A stretch of DNA of 62,664 bases from Seminavis robusta (lineage: Eukaryota; Bacillariophyta; Bacillariophyceae; Naviculales; Naviculaceae). The stretch spans positions 1 to 62,664 of the forward strand of contig CAICTM010000508.1 in the NCBI GenBank assembly GCA_903772945.1, read 5' to 3'. Every line of letters begins with the position of its first letter. Positions within the stretch are counted from its first letter, which is position 1. Position numbers and translations under genes: made by a program. Of the stretch, positions 1-11,499 are shown piece after piece. The notes under the pieces were generated by a model. The model was not told the origin of the DNA, searched no databases, and saw only the letters and a program-made list of their open reading frames with translations.

Positions 1-57
1 ACATCAATTCCACCCACAAAACGAAGCCGAAGCCGAACGCGAACAACAGCAACAACA

Positions 58-639
58 ATGATCAAGCGAAGCCAAGACAAAGAAAGCTGCCATGCTGCCA
101 ACAAGGTAACCCTGCCAAGACCGGCTGCTCCACCGAAAGCGGTCGTTACGCCCAATTCTACACCAGCAACCACAAATAAAAGTGTTGTGGCACCAGGAAC
201 GCAGAGCATAAGTTTCAAGAGCCTCATGCCTGATGATAGCGCGAGTTCTATGTGCAGTTCAGCACTGGAGGAAGCACAACAAGAGCTTAGATACAGTCAA
301 TGGAAGATGTGGGAGAACAACAGTAAACGAGATCGTTCCAAGCTTTTGAAGGACAAGAAGCCTGATCGTTTAGTGGAAAGGCACATGGTTCTGCAAACTG
401 CTTCGACGAATATCATATCAGGAACCTCTCGTAGCAAGACAATTTTAGCGCTTCTCCGTCCTGGGCACAACAAATCAGCCTCCTCTTCTCCACAAAAGAA
501 GCAGAAATGGACTTTAAAGAACGCATTTCAAAGCATCTTTCGAAGAAGGGAAAAGAAGCACAGCGTTGGAGAATGTGAAAAGGATGAACTGGAGCACACA
601 GAGTCAACCATCATGACAGAGCACGAGGAGTCTCTTTGA
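58..639 (+). CDS. Basic, Ser-rich hypothetical protein
   Basis: I do not recognise this 193-residue protein. The ATG at 58 follows an A-rich leader (aacaacaatg), a favourable eukaryotic start context. The chain is rich in Lys, Arg, Ser and Pro. It has a Pro/Val-rich N-terminus (about 17-45), a charged central part with two short Glu/Gln or Lys/Arg stretches (about 67-115), and a strongly basic segment (about 140-170, with SSSPQKKQKW and FRRREKKH) that could be a nuclear-localisation or membrane-binding patch. The C-terminus is acidic. No catalytic motif, signal peptide or membrane segment is visible. It could be the last exon of a gene beginning before the window, but the good start context argues for a complete small gene. 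Confidence 0.5.
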   Translation: MIKRSQDKESCHAANKVTLPRPAAPPKAVVTPNSTPATTNKSVVAPGTQSISFKSLMPDDSASSMCSSALEEAQQELRYSQWKMWENNSKRDRSKLLKDKKPDRLVERHMVLQTASTNIISGTSRSKTILALLRPGHNKSASSSPQKKQKWTLKNAFQSIFRRREKKHSVGECEKDELEHTESTIMTEHEESL

Positions 640-2019
640 ACCGGTTCACTCTATGTAACGACGAACCAGCTAGAGCATTAGAATGTGTAAGAAAACATTG
701 TATAGACGAACTTAGCCTTTTGTATGCGCTTAAACTTCAAAACCCACATCCATGCTAGCTAGGCTCTGTTTGCTGAAGTCTGGATATCTGGACCGGTCAG
801 CTTGGTTGTTTGGAAGAATGCTGAAAAGATCCCTTTATGCCGGCAGGACCTGAAGTTGTAGACGGCGGTACTAGTAGCTCTTGCCGTTCCTCTGAGCTGC
901 CGCTCTGAACCACCCTGGTTCACTTGGAAGCTGTCTCGTCCTCTCGTTGCTGAAGAGAGGAGAAGTAGAATGCAAAGTTTGCGGACAAAAAATGCATAAA
1001 GTCGATGGAACAGCGGAACGTGGGCACCATGGCACTATGGGCACCTTTCTTCTATCGCTAATGGTTGGGAGGCTGTGCATCCTGTAGCGGAACCGTTGGT
1101 GCCTATTGGTACCTAATCCAGTCACTCTTTGCTAAAGTCGTATGACCTTTCTTCTATAGGCAATGGTTGGGAGGCTGTGCATCCTCTACGGTACCGTTGG
1201 TACATGACCCTGAGGGCAACTCTCAACAGCCTTCTAAAAGCAAATTGACATTAGAATCAAGGAGAAGTTCTACTGTACGAGCCCTAAACGAGACATCATG
1301 GACGGTCTAGATCGCTGCACTTAGGCTCCACACAAGCATGAGGCAAATCAATTAACTAAATCAACGTGACCTTACTCTATTCTGGAAGATGGTGGTAGAG
1401 ATACCAACCTCGATGGTTGCAGACAAAAGAAACGTAATGCTCGCCGTGTCGCGATTACAAGAGCTTGCATGGTGCAGTGAGCCAACATCAAAGATACATG
1501 TAGCAATCGAAAAGAGATGCCTTGCTTTGGATTGATGATCAAATTGAATCGAATCACACATTCCCACGCCAAACCATGACATCATCCCTGGGTCGCAGCG
1601 GTAAGTGAAGACAATTCACATTTTCAAATCAAAGATGGAATAGTTTTCCTGAAATGTGAATGACGCTGCATGGCATGTTATTTCTGAAACACAGTTCGTC
1701 CGGTGCTGTAAAAGTGTAACGAGCAGTTTTCAAATTGTCTTGGGCTGACTGTGGCCTCTTAAATAACGTGGTGTCCAGTTATGATCACGATGCGTCGGAG
1801 GAAGCGACCCACTGTGTCTCCCCCGACTAGAGATGAGCCAAAGGAATGCACTAGGTACAGCGTACCAGTACTCCTGGAGGCCTGGGGCACGGATCAGCTT
1901 TCTGGATTGGAGTGATCGAGATTGACACGAGGTTTCAATGTCATATAAAACTGAGCTCACAATTTGCCGCAAGCCAACGAACACGAACCACCAAACAACG
2001 AAGATCGTTGCTAGAAAAC
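640..2019. other. Intergenic, no supported gene
   Basis: This 1.4-kb stretch holds only short open frames on both strands without family resemblance. It contains a 57-bp imperfect direct repeat (listed separately). The last 110 bp are probably the 5' leader of the following gene. Confidence 0.5.
1044..1202. repeat. Direct repeat, two 57-bp copies
   Basis: Copies at about 1044-1101 and 1146-1202 share the core AATGGTTGGGAGGCTGTGCA and are near-identical over 57 bp with a few substitutions; their period is about 102 bp. The origin is unknown. Confidence 0.8.
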
Positions 2020-3000
2020 ATGACCTCCTCACCTACCGGTAGCAAAGACAACAAACCTAAGAACTATCCGATGCACAATGTTAAGGAAATACACCCTCAC
2101 GATGTCCTGTGCGGGAGAGGCATTGGAATGAAGCACGTAGGAAACCACTTGTGGCGGGAACTCATCAGAGACAACATGGACGAATACTCCAACTTGCCTC
2201 GCTCCCAAAGACAAGCCGTTACGAGTAGCATCGTTTTGGCCGTTCGGACCTTGTCCCCTCCTGGCAGATTTCTCATGCTTGACTCCAAAACTCGCACCTA
2301 CTATGACATCGGCGACAGCAAAGCCAACCTGAAGACAGCCCAGGCCATGAGGGATGTCAAGAAAAAGATGATTGCCGACGTGGACAACACCAGCATCTTT
2401 GGTGCTTCTAGAAGCAGTGCCAGGAGAGTACCTTCAGATTCCTCCACTACGGCTTCCCCTCGAAAAGCAGTCGCAAGTCTCGATCAGGTGGGTAGATTCC
2501 AAAACTCAGGTGATGACCTGCCATTTACTTTGCTTCCCAGTCGCCTGGATGGTTCCAGAGGCATATCGTCCAATTTGGTGGAATTCAACTCTAGTCCACA
2601 AGATCGTGCAAAATCTCCCTCTCAAGAATTGTTTTACAATGACATGACTCCTTCCTCTCCTCCTCTCGCACGCTTGTCTCCTCCCATGACAATCAACGAT
2701 AGCATGTTTCCTTCCCCCCAACGTAACAACAATGGAGCAGATCCATTTTCCAATCATCAGGATCCACAAGACAGTCTTCACCACTTCCTGAAAAAGCCTA
2801 CCATGCTCAAGAGAGCCACCTCGTGGGATGACAAAAGCCTCAGTTCCATGGGACTCACCGAACAGGAATGGACACAACTCTTGTCAGAAACATCGGGCTT
2901 CCCCGAACTGGAAGAGGAAGACCCTCTGCTGAGCAACTTTGGCAATGAGGTGGTGTGTTTGCATGGAGGCGATCTCCTCTTGCAAACATTCGAGTGGTAG
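2020..3000 (+). CDS. DVLCGRG-motif (DUF6824-type) protein
   Basis: A 326-residue protein. Residues 28-117 form the domain common in diatom proteomes that starts HDVLCGRG, continues GNHLWRELI and ends with a Lys-rich stretch (DSKANLKTAQAMRDVKKK). The domain is of unknown biochemical role, often annotated DUF6824, and is sometimes suspected of DNA binding because of its basic C-terminal part. The rest is low-complexity Ser/Pro/Asp with clustered SP and SSP sites, suggesting phosphorylation, and an acidic C-terminal end (ELEEEDPLL) that could be an activation-type tail; that is inference. The open frame continues upstream to 1912 but without ATG; the ATG at 2020 (aaaacatgac) is the first in frame and has a good context. 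No intron is needed. Confidence 0.8.
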   Translation: MTSSPTGSKDNKPKNYPMHNVKEIHPHDVLCGRGIGMKHVGNHLWRELIRDNMDEYSNLPRSQRQAVTSSIVLAVRTLSPPGRFLMLDSKTRTYYDIGDSKANLKTAQAMRDVKKKMIADVDNTSIFGASRSSARRVPSDSSTTASPRKAVASLDQVGRFQNSGDDLPFTLLPSRLDGSRGISSNLVEFNSSPQDRAKSPSQELFYNDMTPSSPPLARLSPPMTINDSMFPSPQRNNNGADPFSNHQDPQDSLHHFLKKPTMLKRATSWDDKSLSSMGLTEQEWTQLLSETSGFPELEEEDPLLSNFGNEVVCLHGGDLLLQTFEW

Positions 3001-3865
3001 ATGATAATTCAAGGGAACAGGCAAAGTCAAAAAGAAAAACTGTATATACGATGGATCATCTACTACTAATTTTTACCTAGTGGATTATCAAATCAATTTT
3101 ATGACCACCTCCTCTGATCAGATGCATTCAATTTGTTGTTGTCAATATGCTGTGTCATGCATCATCCTAATTCGAGGGAGTTTTCTTACTGTTGTACTAT
3201 TCAGATGAAAACCTGTTATCCCAACCAAACAATCCATTTTGATGGATCATTCAGCACAAGGGAAGGTCCAATCTGCCACATGCACTTTTCTCTCTCCCTA
3301 CAATCTTCTTCAGCCATTCCAGTCAGAGTTCCATCAATCCTGCAAGTTGCAGTTGGAGGAGCCACGGCAGTAGGACTTGTCGTCGTCGACGGTTCAGGAG
3401 GAGAGACTTTTTGGTTGAACGAAGCATGAAGCATCTTCTTGCTCTCTGGAGTGCTCGAAGACTGCAACATGGTGGTGAATCAAACAAACATACAATCGAA
3501 TGATTCAATCAGAAGACGTCTCTTGCACAGAGCAGTAGACGCCTTGATCCACTGGCTCTTCCTATCTGGCCTGGTTGCAACAAGGTCTTGCTTGGCTGTT
3601 CTCGGGACAATTGTGGACGGTGGAGGTGGACGATTTCGATTTCGTCTGCTTCGTTCCAACCGGTACAGGTACATTGACGGAGTACCGTACCGGAACCCGT
3701 GACGCGTTTAGGATGGAAAGATCCGTTTCTACGCGGCGCCATGAAGCATTTCCACTTTGCTGGCTTGTTACCGGTACGCAATCAAAGGCCGATGCCGAAA
3801 TCGTCAATCGTGGCGAGGCAACAAGGCAAAACGGCAACAAGGCAAGGTTTGACTGTGCTACTGGT
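3001..3865. other. Intergenic / leader, no supported gene
   Basis: Several short frames on both strands overlap one another and none has family support. The 3' part carries GTACCGGTAC-like words (around 3660-3690 and 3768) typical of the non-coding DNA of this window. This is why the downstream TPR gene is started at 3866 although its frame is open from 3575. Confidence 0.45.
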
Positions 3866-5839
3866 ATGAGCGATCCACCAGGTATTCACTCGTCACAATC
3901 GCTCTGTGTCGATAAAACAGCAGACAATGAGACGACAGGGCAGACAGAGGAAACGGTTCCGACTTCTACATGTTGCACGCAAACTGGAAATGATTCCCAC
4001 GACAACTGGAAAGGTGTGGAAATTCAGCAGTTAGATACTCTTGGTGTTAGTGTCTATCACCTCAAACACAACTTCTTGGAGGAGGAAGTCTTTGCTTCCA
4101 AGCATATCAAGACAGGCAACCCACTCTCTAGATCCTCCAAGATTTATGACATTGAGAACTTAAGAGGTCCTGCTGGTGTCATCCGCAAGAAGGGGTCCAA
4201 CACCATTTGTCCCCTGGATGGAAAAATGGGTGCTGCATACGTCCATTGTCTACAAGGAGAGGATCATGTGGGAGAGGCAACTCATATGCTCAGTTATTCA
4301 TGGGATTATTCAATCGGAGATGTTGTGGATACGCTCTGTGATTTTTGCCTCCAGAATAATCTTGATCCCAAAAGGACTTACATCTGGATCTGCTGCCTCT
4401 GTGTCAATCAACACAGGGTAGTCGAAAACGCTGCTCACCAAATGACTGGTATGATAGCTGCCTCCCAAGTTGACTTCTTTTCAATTTTTGGAGACCGAGT
4501 CAAGAGAATTGGGCACCTGTTGTCAATGATGGCTCCCTGGAAAGCTCCAGTGGCTTTGACAAGAGTTTGGTGCATTTTTGAAATCTTTATGGCCCACACT
4601 ACCAAAGAATGCAAGGTGGACATTATCATGCCGCCAAAGGAGAAGGGTTCCCTGGAGCAGGATGTCATCACCAGTGGTGGTGGCATAAATGCACTATATG
4701 AGACTCTTGGGAATACCAAAGTTGAGAATGCCAAGGCGTCAGTAGAAAGTGACAGGCTAGCTATTCTTAGCAGAGTGGACTCAGGTGTTGGATTTCACGA
4801 GCTTAACAATCAAGTGAATGACTTGTTGCGTGGATGGATGCTGCATGTCCTGCTTCAGCTAGTGGAGACAAGAGAAAACACCAATAATGAGGACTATGTC
4901 AACTTCTGCAATCAGGTTGGTGCTGTTCTTGAGAGGAATGGAGAACATGATGCAGCCATGAAACTCCACAGAGCAGCTCTCTCCATTTGTGAAACCAAAT
5001 TGGGCGAGCACAATGAGAGTACAGCCACAACCTACGTCAGCATTGGGTGGGTATTGTATGCCAAGGGTGAATACGATGATGCTTTGGCAAAGTTAAAGAA
5101 AGCCCTGGCCATTCAAGAGGCTGCGCTGGGCGAGACGCATCCTAGCGTGGCAACCAGCTTACATAAGATGGGTTGCGTGCAATTGTCCCAGGGCTGCTAT
5201 GAAGGTGCTTTGGCATACTTCCGAAAAGGTCTCCTCATTAGGGAGTCAGTATTGGGCAAGAATCATCCTGATGTAGCAAGGAGCTACAACAATATCGGGA
5301 GTGTATTGGATGAAATGGGTGACTATGAAGGTGCCTTGGCCAAATATGAAGAGTCTCTTAATATCAAAGAGTCAGTATTCGGCAAGAATCATCCCTCTTT
5401 GGCAAACACCTACAGCAATGTTGGCATGGTTCTTGAGGCAAAGGGTGACTTTGAAGGTGCACTCTCTAGGTACCAGCAAGCTCTTGTGATTCGAGAGTCT
5501 GTACTAGGGAAAACTCACAGCGATACTGCCAGCAGCTATCACAACATTGGTTCTGTTATGGACGAGATGGGTGACTTTGATGGTGCCTTGTTGATGTACC
5601 AGGAAGCTCTCGTTATTCAGCAATCAACACTAGGCCAGAGTCATCCTTCAGTCGCAACTACTTACCACAATTTGGGAGTTGTCCTGGAGAAGATGGGTGA
5701 CAATGAAGGTGCTCTGGTAAAGTATATGGATGCTCTGGCTATCAAAGAGTCAGTCTTGGGCAAGAATCATCCGTCAGCTGCAAACACCTACAGCAACATT
5801 GATTCCTTGGTCAACAGGAAGAGTGATACCGCTGGGTAG
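3866..5839 (+). CDS. Tetratricopeptide-repeat protein, kinesin-light-chain-like repeats
   Basis: A 657-residue protein. The C-terminal half (about 350-650) consists of seven or so 42-residue repeats of the kinesin-light-chain/TPR_12 type: GDYEGALAKYEESL followed by an ESVLGKNHP linker and an ANTYSNVG helix. These build an open superhelix for protein binding. The N-terminal half (about 141-300) is a separate region with Trp/Cys-rich segments (SYSWDYSIGD, WICCLCVNQH, TRVWCIFEIF). I have a general impression of this architecture in microalgal TPR proteins but cannot name a reaction. No signal peptide is seen. The frame is open back to 3575; ATGs at 3713 and 3866 are possible, and 3866 is preferred because intergenic-type GTACCGGTAC words precede it. 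The repeats give 126-bp DNA periodicity, prone to copy-number change. Confidence 0.85.
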   Translation: MSDPPGIHSSQSLCVDKTADNETTGQTEETVPTSTCCTQTGNDSHDNWKGVEIQQLDTLGVSVYHLKHNFLEEEVFASKHIKTGNPLSRSSKIYDIENLRGPAGVIRKKGSNTICPLDGKMGAAYVHCLQGEDHVGEATHMLSYSWDYSIGDVVDTLCDFCLQNNLDPKRTYIWICCLCVNQHRVVENAAHQMTGMIAASQVDFFSIFGDRVKRIGHLLSMMAPWKAPVALTRVWCIFEIFMAHTTKECKVDIIMPPKEKGSLEQDVITSGGGINALYETLGNTKVENAKASVESDRLAILSRVDSGVGFHELNNQVNDLLRGWMLHVLLQLVETRENTNNEDYVNFCNQVGAVLERNGEHDAAMKLHRAALSICETKLGEHNESTATTYVSIGWVLYAKGEYDDALAKLKKALAIQEAALGETHPSVATSLHKMGCVQLSQGCYEGALAYFRKGLLIRESVLGKNHPDVARSYNNIGSVLDEMGDYEGALAKYEESLNIKESVFGKNHPSLANTYSNVGMVLEAKGDFEGALSRYQQALVIRESVLGKTHSDTASSYHNIGSVMDEMGDFDGALLMYQEALVIQQSTLGQSHPSVATTYHNLGVVLEKMGDNEGALVKYMDALAIKESVLGKNHPSAANTYSNIDSLVNRKSDTAG

Positions 5840-6157
5840 CAGGAGCTGAGACGCAGAAAGCTGATCGCAGCGCTGGAAGCAACTCTTTCCTCGTGTCCAT
5901 AGATCTCTTGCCAGTTGGAACCACTTACTCTTCGGGAGCGTCACTGTTTGCTAAATTAATTCGGGGTTACCATCAGTTAAATCTCTCGCTACAAAAACTA
6001 GGATACTCTTCCAGTGACTACCAGACTTGCTTGATGTAACCATTTACTTTTGTCCCAGCGTGCACAGCAGCGACAACACAAGATAACTGTACACCCCATC
6101 CAGGCCCTGCGCCTTCTTTCTCTCATCTCTTGCGGGCTGGTCATTGAGCTCATATTC
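5840..6157. other. Convergent 3' intergenic region
   Basis: 318 bp between the stop codons of the TPR gene (+) and the Ca2+-ATPase (-). It should contain both 3' ends; no gene is seen. Confidence 0.6.
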
Positions 6158-9100
6158 CTACTTTTTCAGGGATTGTTCGTACCGGCTGTAGTCTTCCTTC
6201 AATTCTTCCACCTCCAAAAGCAGTTGGTAGACAATGGCGCACAAGACGGGGAACAAAATGCTAATCAGCACACGCAGCCATGAGTTGTCCTTCTTGCCGT
6301 CCACTCCACCAATGCCAGCAAATGTCGCGGGGTCTTCGTCGACAGGGATCAGTCGCATGAAAAATCCCATGGGCAGCGAGATGGCACCCAAACCGACAGT
6401 GATTTTCCATTCCTCCCAAGTCAAAGGTTGAGTCTGCGTGAAGTCTCCTCCGTATTCGACAATCAGGTATTGCGCAATCACGGTGAAGAGAATCACCAGC
6501 AAGAACATTGGAGATTTGGAGAGTGACCGCGTGGGATCAAACTTGTCTCCAATCTCACGAGCATTGAATTCGTTGAATACTTGAGCAAAGACAAAGGCAT
6601 TGAAAATGATGGTGAAGTGGTGGGTGGATCCATCTTCGCAATCGAACAAATCGGGGCGGTGTAGCAAAAAGACCAACATGGCCAACTGGTAAGTGGCTTG
6701 CACAAGGATGTTTCTCCACATGGGTCGGCTGACCAAACTTGCATCACGACGGTAGGGACGACGTTCCAGCAAATCCATCACAGGAGGTTCCGTTCCGAGC
6801 GCAAGAGCGCCCATGGTGTCCATGATAAGGTTTACCCACAACATCATTACGGCATTGAGAGGTGGATTGTATCCCGACACGGCAGCCAAGAACGTGATAG
6901 TCAGTGCGACAACGTTGACAGTCAACTGGAACTGCAAGAACTTGCGAATGTTATCAAAGACGGATCGTCCCCATAAAACAGCCTTGACAATACTGGAGAA
7001 ATTGTCATCCATGATGATAATGTCAGATGCCTTCTTGGCAACATCGGTTCCACTCAATCCCATCGACAATCCGACATCTGCAGCCTTGAGTGCGGGTCCA
7101 TCGTTGGTTCCATCACCGGTGACGCCAACAACTTCCCCGACGCCTCCACGAGAGGCCGCCCATTCTTCTTTGTATCCTGGCAAGAGTAGATCCCTTTGCG
7201 TCTCGTAATCCTTCTTCGGATGGACTTCTAACCACTGCTCCTTGGTTTCGGGCATGAGTCCACCATTGAGACGCTGGACCAACATGTGCTTGTCTTCGGG
7301 ACTAGAGCGGGCCAAGACTTGCAGGATGGGTAGTTTCTCATCCAACTGAGCAGGTGTCAACTTACGGAATTCTTCTCCAGTCATGGCAAGGCCACCTGAG
7401 AGGAAAAATGACGGTGGAATTCGATGATTGAATCAATGAAGGTAAGGAATGGTCGAAGTACAGTATGCAAAAACAAGCACACAAAAAAAGAGAAACATCC
7501 ATTTCTGGTGTTACAATTCACGTACCCTTTGTGAGGATTCCAGCCTCCTTAGCAATCGCAATAGCAGTTTCCAGGTTATCACCCGTGACCATGCGGACAA
7601 AAATACCAGCCTTTTGGCAAATAGCGACAGCTTCAATGACATCGGCACGAAGCGGATCCGCAATACCGACCAGTGCATCCAAGCACATGTTCGTCTCCAA
7701 TTTTTCTTCTACTTCGGGCAACTGAATCTCGTGAAGGTTGTTGCAAATTTCTTGAATACGACTGCGATGGGCCAAGGCGACGCAACGAAGTGCTCCACGG
7801 GCGTATTCCCGAATGACCTTTTCAAAGGAATGACGCTTGTCCGCATCCAATTCTTGTTCATTGCCGTCAGCATCCAAATAGTGGGTGCAATTCTCCAATA
7901 CCAACTCGGCGGCACCCTTGTGGTAGAGTGTCCAATGCTCGCCCATGCCTCGCTTGGAAGTCGTCCGGGACATGGTCGACCCAGCAGAAGCTCGTCGCCT
8001 CATGATGGACATGGACGAATCCATGTCAGCGTGATCAATATCGTCTACGGCAGCCGGGTTGGTAACCAAGACGGTCATTCGCTTGCGCGCCGAGGAAAAG
8101 GGGAAGAGTCGACTTCCATCGGGCATTCCAAATTCGGCATTGGCTCGTCTCATTTCCCAATCATCATTGCCACCCCAAACAGATGCCGCCATGCTCAACA
8201 TGGCAGCTTCGGTCTTGTTTCCAATCCAGACAGGTCGAGTGTCGACCATCGGGTGTTCTTCACTGGGACTGGCGGATGGTTCGGGCACTTGGGGAGGGAC
8301 CATTTTCGCCGTGGAGCAGCAGGCAATCCCTTCCAATAAGATGTGTTGGGCCTTGTCACTGATTTTGATGGATCGTGTGGCGTGTGCGATGTCTTCGTGA
8401 CGGGTATCCGCAAAGACTCCCTTGACGACGGTCATTCGATTTTCGGTGAGAGTTCCTGTTTTATCGGAGCAAATGTTTGTGGCATTTCCCATGGTTTCAC
8501 AAGCTGCCAAGTGGCGAATCAAGTTTTGATCGGCCAACATTTTCTTTGTGGAAAATGCGAGCGAAATGGTAACAGCCAAGGGCAATCCTTCAGGAACGGC
8601 GACGACGACAATGGTGACCCCAATGATAAACGCATCGAGAGCATGAGTAAATACAGATTTGTGTTGCAAATAGGCAGGATTGACCCATATCTTGATGATC
8701 ATCATGGCGACAAAGGTCATGGCAGCAGCGCCCATTCCAATGTAACCAATTTGAGCGGCCATATCGTCCAATTTTTCCTGTAGAGGTGTCTGATCTTGCT
8801 CCTTTTCCAAGTGACTCTGAATAATTCCCCACTGACTGTGTTTTCCAACCGCAATGGCCAGGAATTGTCCTGATCCAGCAATGACAGTACATCCACTGAG
8901 TACGAAAGGATCATTTTCGGCATTCTTGTCCACTTCAATAGGTTCTCCCGTGAGAGCAGACTCATCCAACTGAATACCATCCATTCGCACGAGGACTCCA
9001 TCACAGGGAATGGGATCACCAGCTTCGACAACGACGAGATCTCCCACAACAATTTGCTCAATTGGAATTTGCCAATGCAATCCATCTCGTACAACCACGA

Positions 9101-9635
9101 CATCAATGGCATCATTGGCATCGGAAAGTTGTCGAAATTGCGATTCCTTTTGGTAATCATTCATGGCAGTGACCACACTGACAATCAATACGGCGGCCAA
9201 AATGGCCATTCCTTCGACGTACCCAGTGGCAGGGTCATCGTAAATGCCAATGGCCAACGACACGACGGCGGCCACAATGAGAATTTGCAACGTGGCATCG
9301 TCAAATGTTTCGACAAACAAGGTCCAAAAGTCTTTGCGTGGCGATGCCGGCATGGCATTGGTTCCCCAATGAGTGCGACGCGCTTCGGCCGTTTTGCTGT
9401 CAATGCCCTTGTCACAGTCCGAGTGCAAGCGTTTGGACAAGGAGGCAATGTCTCCATCTTTTTGGAAGTTTTCCAAATTGGCCTGCAATGCCTGCGACTG
9501 GTTGATGCTTTCCAAAAAGTGCATCACATCGTGACTTTTATCCTTGTCTTCAATCTCTTGAATGATTTCCGCAGGAGAGTCACCCGTCACGCCGGGGCCG
9601 TGGAAGGAACTGTTCATGGAGTGATTCGAAGACAT
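6158..9635 (-). CDS. P-type Ca2+-ATPase, plasma-membrane (type IIB) class, two exons
   Basis: Exons 7526-9635 and 6158-7395; the 130-bp intron 7396-7525 has donor AAAGG^GTACGT and acceptor CTCAG^GTGGCC. It joins ILTKG to GLAMTGEEFR, which fits the type IIB family. About 1115 residues. Visible motifs: actuator loop LTGEP (about 228-232), TM4 PEGLPLAVT (about 348), phosphorylation site DKTGTLT with Asp391, hinge TGDGTNDGPALKAADVG, and TM5-TM6 with LWVNLIMDTMGALALGTEPP. The enzyme couples ATP hydrolysis to Ca2+ export from the cytosol; the Ser-rich N-terminus and charged C-terminus may be regulatory. The open frame reaches 9782 but codons upstream of 9635 lack ATG, so either 9635 is the start or a short 5' exon lies further upstream. 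Plasma membrane versus endomembrane cannot be decided. Confidence 0.9.
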
Positions 9636-9782
9636 GCTGCTTTTAGGAGCTTCGGCACTTCCACCACTATCCACCAACACAAAGTTGTGATCGTCGGCTG
9701 CTGTCGAGACGGTAATCGTGCTGGATTGTCTTGCAAAAAGCTTTGCTTTCTCTCTCTCTCTAGTTTTCGTCAGAGCAAGCAA

Positions 9783-11499
9783 AATGACACAATCAAAAAA
9801 GAGTCAAAGATACTGCAACGCGTCGACTTTGATTTGTACCGCTCTCAACAAAACTGGCACGAAATGGTTGACTGGAGATACTAAATCCATTAGAAGGTCA
9901 TGGCCATCTTTTTCTCGCTTGGCCTTCAACTTTCGGAGACCTTCCAAAGTTCGTCAGTCGCAACGGTCCACTCGCGCTGCCAGCTGGAAGCTCTTCGCGC
10001 ACCTTTAAGCCGTTACAGTTGATAATTGAGTGATCGAAAGGGGGAGGTGCAATCCAAAGAAGCCAAAGCCAAAGCAGATCCATGTCTTCCATTGGAGAGT
10101 CAACTTGTAGCTCCGGTACCGGTAGCAGGGGAAGGCAGAAGCAATCAAAGCTAGCTAGTTGCTCCAAAGCTCGAGCTTGTGGCTCTGAGCCTTGGATGAC
10201 TGGCTACGTCTACGGGCAAAGAGATCATGAAAGCCATTATCGCTCGTTTCTCCAGCTAGATCACACCTAGAACTCCGGGCAGTGTTTTGGGTAAAAAGGT
10301 GGATTGCTACAGTAACTGCCATGTTTTCATCTACATGCTCTCACTTATTGGCTAGGAGATCGTTACGCTGGTACATCATAGTAGCAATAATGTCTCCTCC
10401 AAACGAGTTGAAGGAAAAGAGAGGCCGCTGTAGGACCCCCTTTGCACGACAAGCCCTCGCAGCACTTGAGCGCAAAGGAGAATGGGTTGCACTTCTGATC
10501 CGTCAAGATGGACATAATATGTACAGTTCTCAGTTGACTTTACCCAATGGCTCATCCTTCAGCCCCAAGTCGACCTTCCTCTTTCAAAACCTGACAAGAA
10601 CCTCTCCCAATGGCTTAGCCTTCAGATCATCTTCTGGCAGGGCATGCCAACCTTCTCTTCAGCTGTTTGTCCACCATAACTTAACAATTTCCTCAAGCTC
10701 CTCTGGAGTTTCTGGCTCTGGAGGTACCAGAAAGTGGAGCTCCGGTCGTGCTTTGATTGTAATTTAAGCCAGCGGAGCTGTGTAACCTCGGCAGAAAGGT
10801 TTCAGTGTAGAAGCAGATACCCCTATAGCTAGGTAACTAGAAGCAGACACCTCTAGTGCTTAGCTAGTGCTTAACTTGTGCTTAGCTAGCTAGAAGCAAA
10901 TCCCCCCTAGCTAGAAGCAGATTCCCATAGCAAGCTAGAAGCAGACACCCCTAGCTAGCTAGAATACTAGTTATATAGCTTTCGCTGGCTTTAGAGTTTT
11001 TCCTGGTGGAAGCAGATCCCCCTACTAGGATGGATGTAAATTGCTTTAGCTGTTTTGCACCATCCTAGCTAGGATACTTACTTAGTTTTTGCTGACTTAT
11101 TTGTATTCTAACCCTACCCTTATACCTGCAGGGACCACCGTAGCAGGAAAAACAATTAAAGGGGTTGAGGGCTCTGGCAGCAAGACTGCCGAGGTTAGAA
11201 TTGCTCAATCTTCGATCTATGGAAACGCAACCTACTACCTTCAGAAAGATACGGTATGCTCCAGATAATCGACGCAGACGCGTAGCTAGCTAGCTAGCAG
11301 CTGAGCATTCTTGCTTGTGCAGTAGAGTTGCGTTGGTGGATGAGGAGCTCACAGGTTTGGACAAGGCGTCCGTCATTGTCCTCACCGAAGTTTGAGAACG
11401 CACAGCTTCTCTCTCGCAAAGTCGCACATTTGCTTTCAAAGAAGAATCTTTCCATCGCGAACTCGCAAAAAAGGTCACATTTCGAAAAAAGACACGACC
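9783..11499. other. Long intergenic region
   Basis: 1.7 kb between divergent genes. An ATG-started frame at 10390-10767 (+, about 125 residues, Ser-rich) has no family signature and probably occurs by chance. 10800-11030 is a degenerate repeat tract (listed separately). A CTAG microsatellite lies at about 11283-11299. Confidence 0.5.
10805..11030. repeat. Degenerate AGAAGCAGAC/CTAG repeat tract
   Basis: About six imperfect copies of CTAGAAGCAGACACCCCTAG interspersed with GCTAGCTAG words. The repeat is irregular rather than a clean tandem array, and there are no unique spacers of constant length, so it is not CRISPR-like. Confidence 0.75.

Noticed and set aside
7449..8339. 296-codon open frame on + strand
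   Set aside because: Antisense to the Ca2+-ATPase exons, crosses its intron, no family features; the minus-strand motifs are unambiguous.
9054..9884. 276-codon open frame on + strand
   Set aside because: Antisense shadow of the ATPase exon 1.
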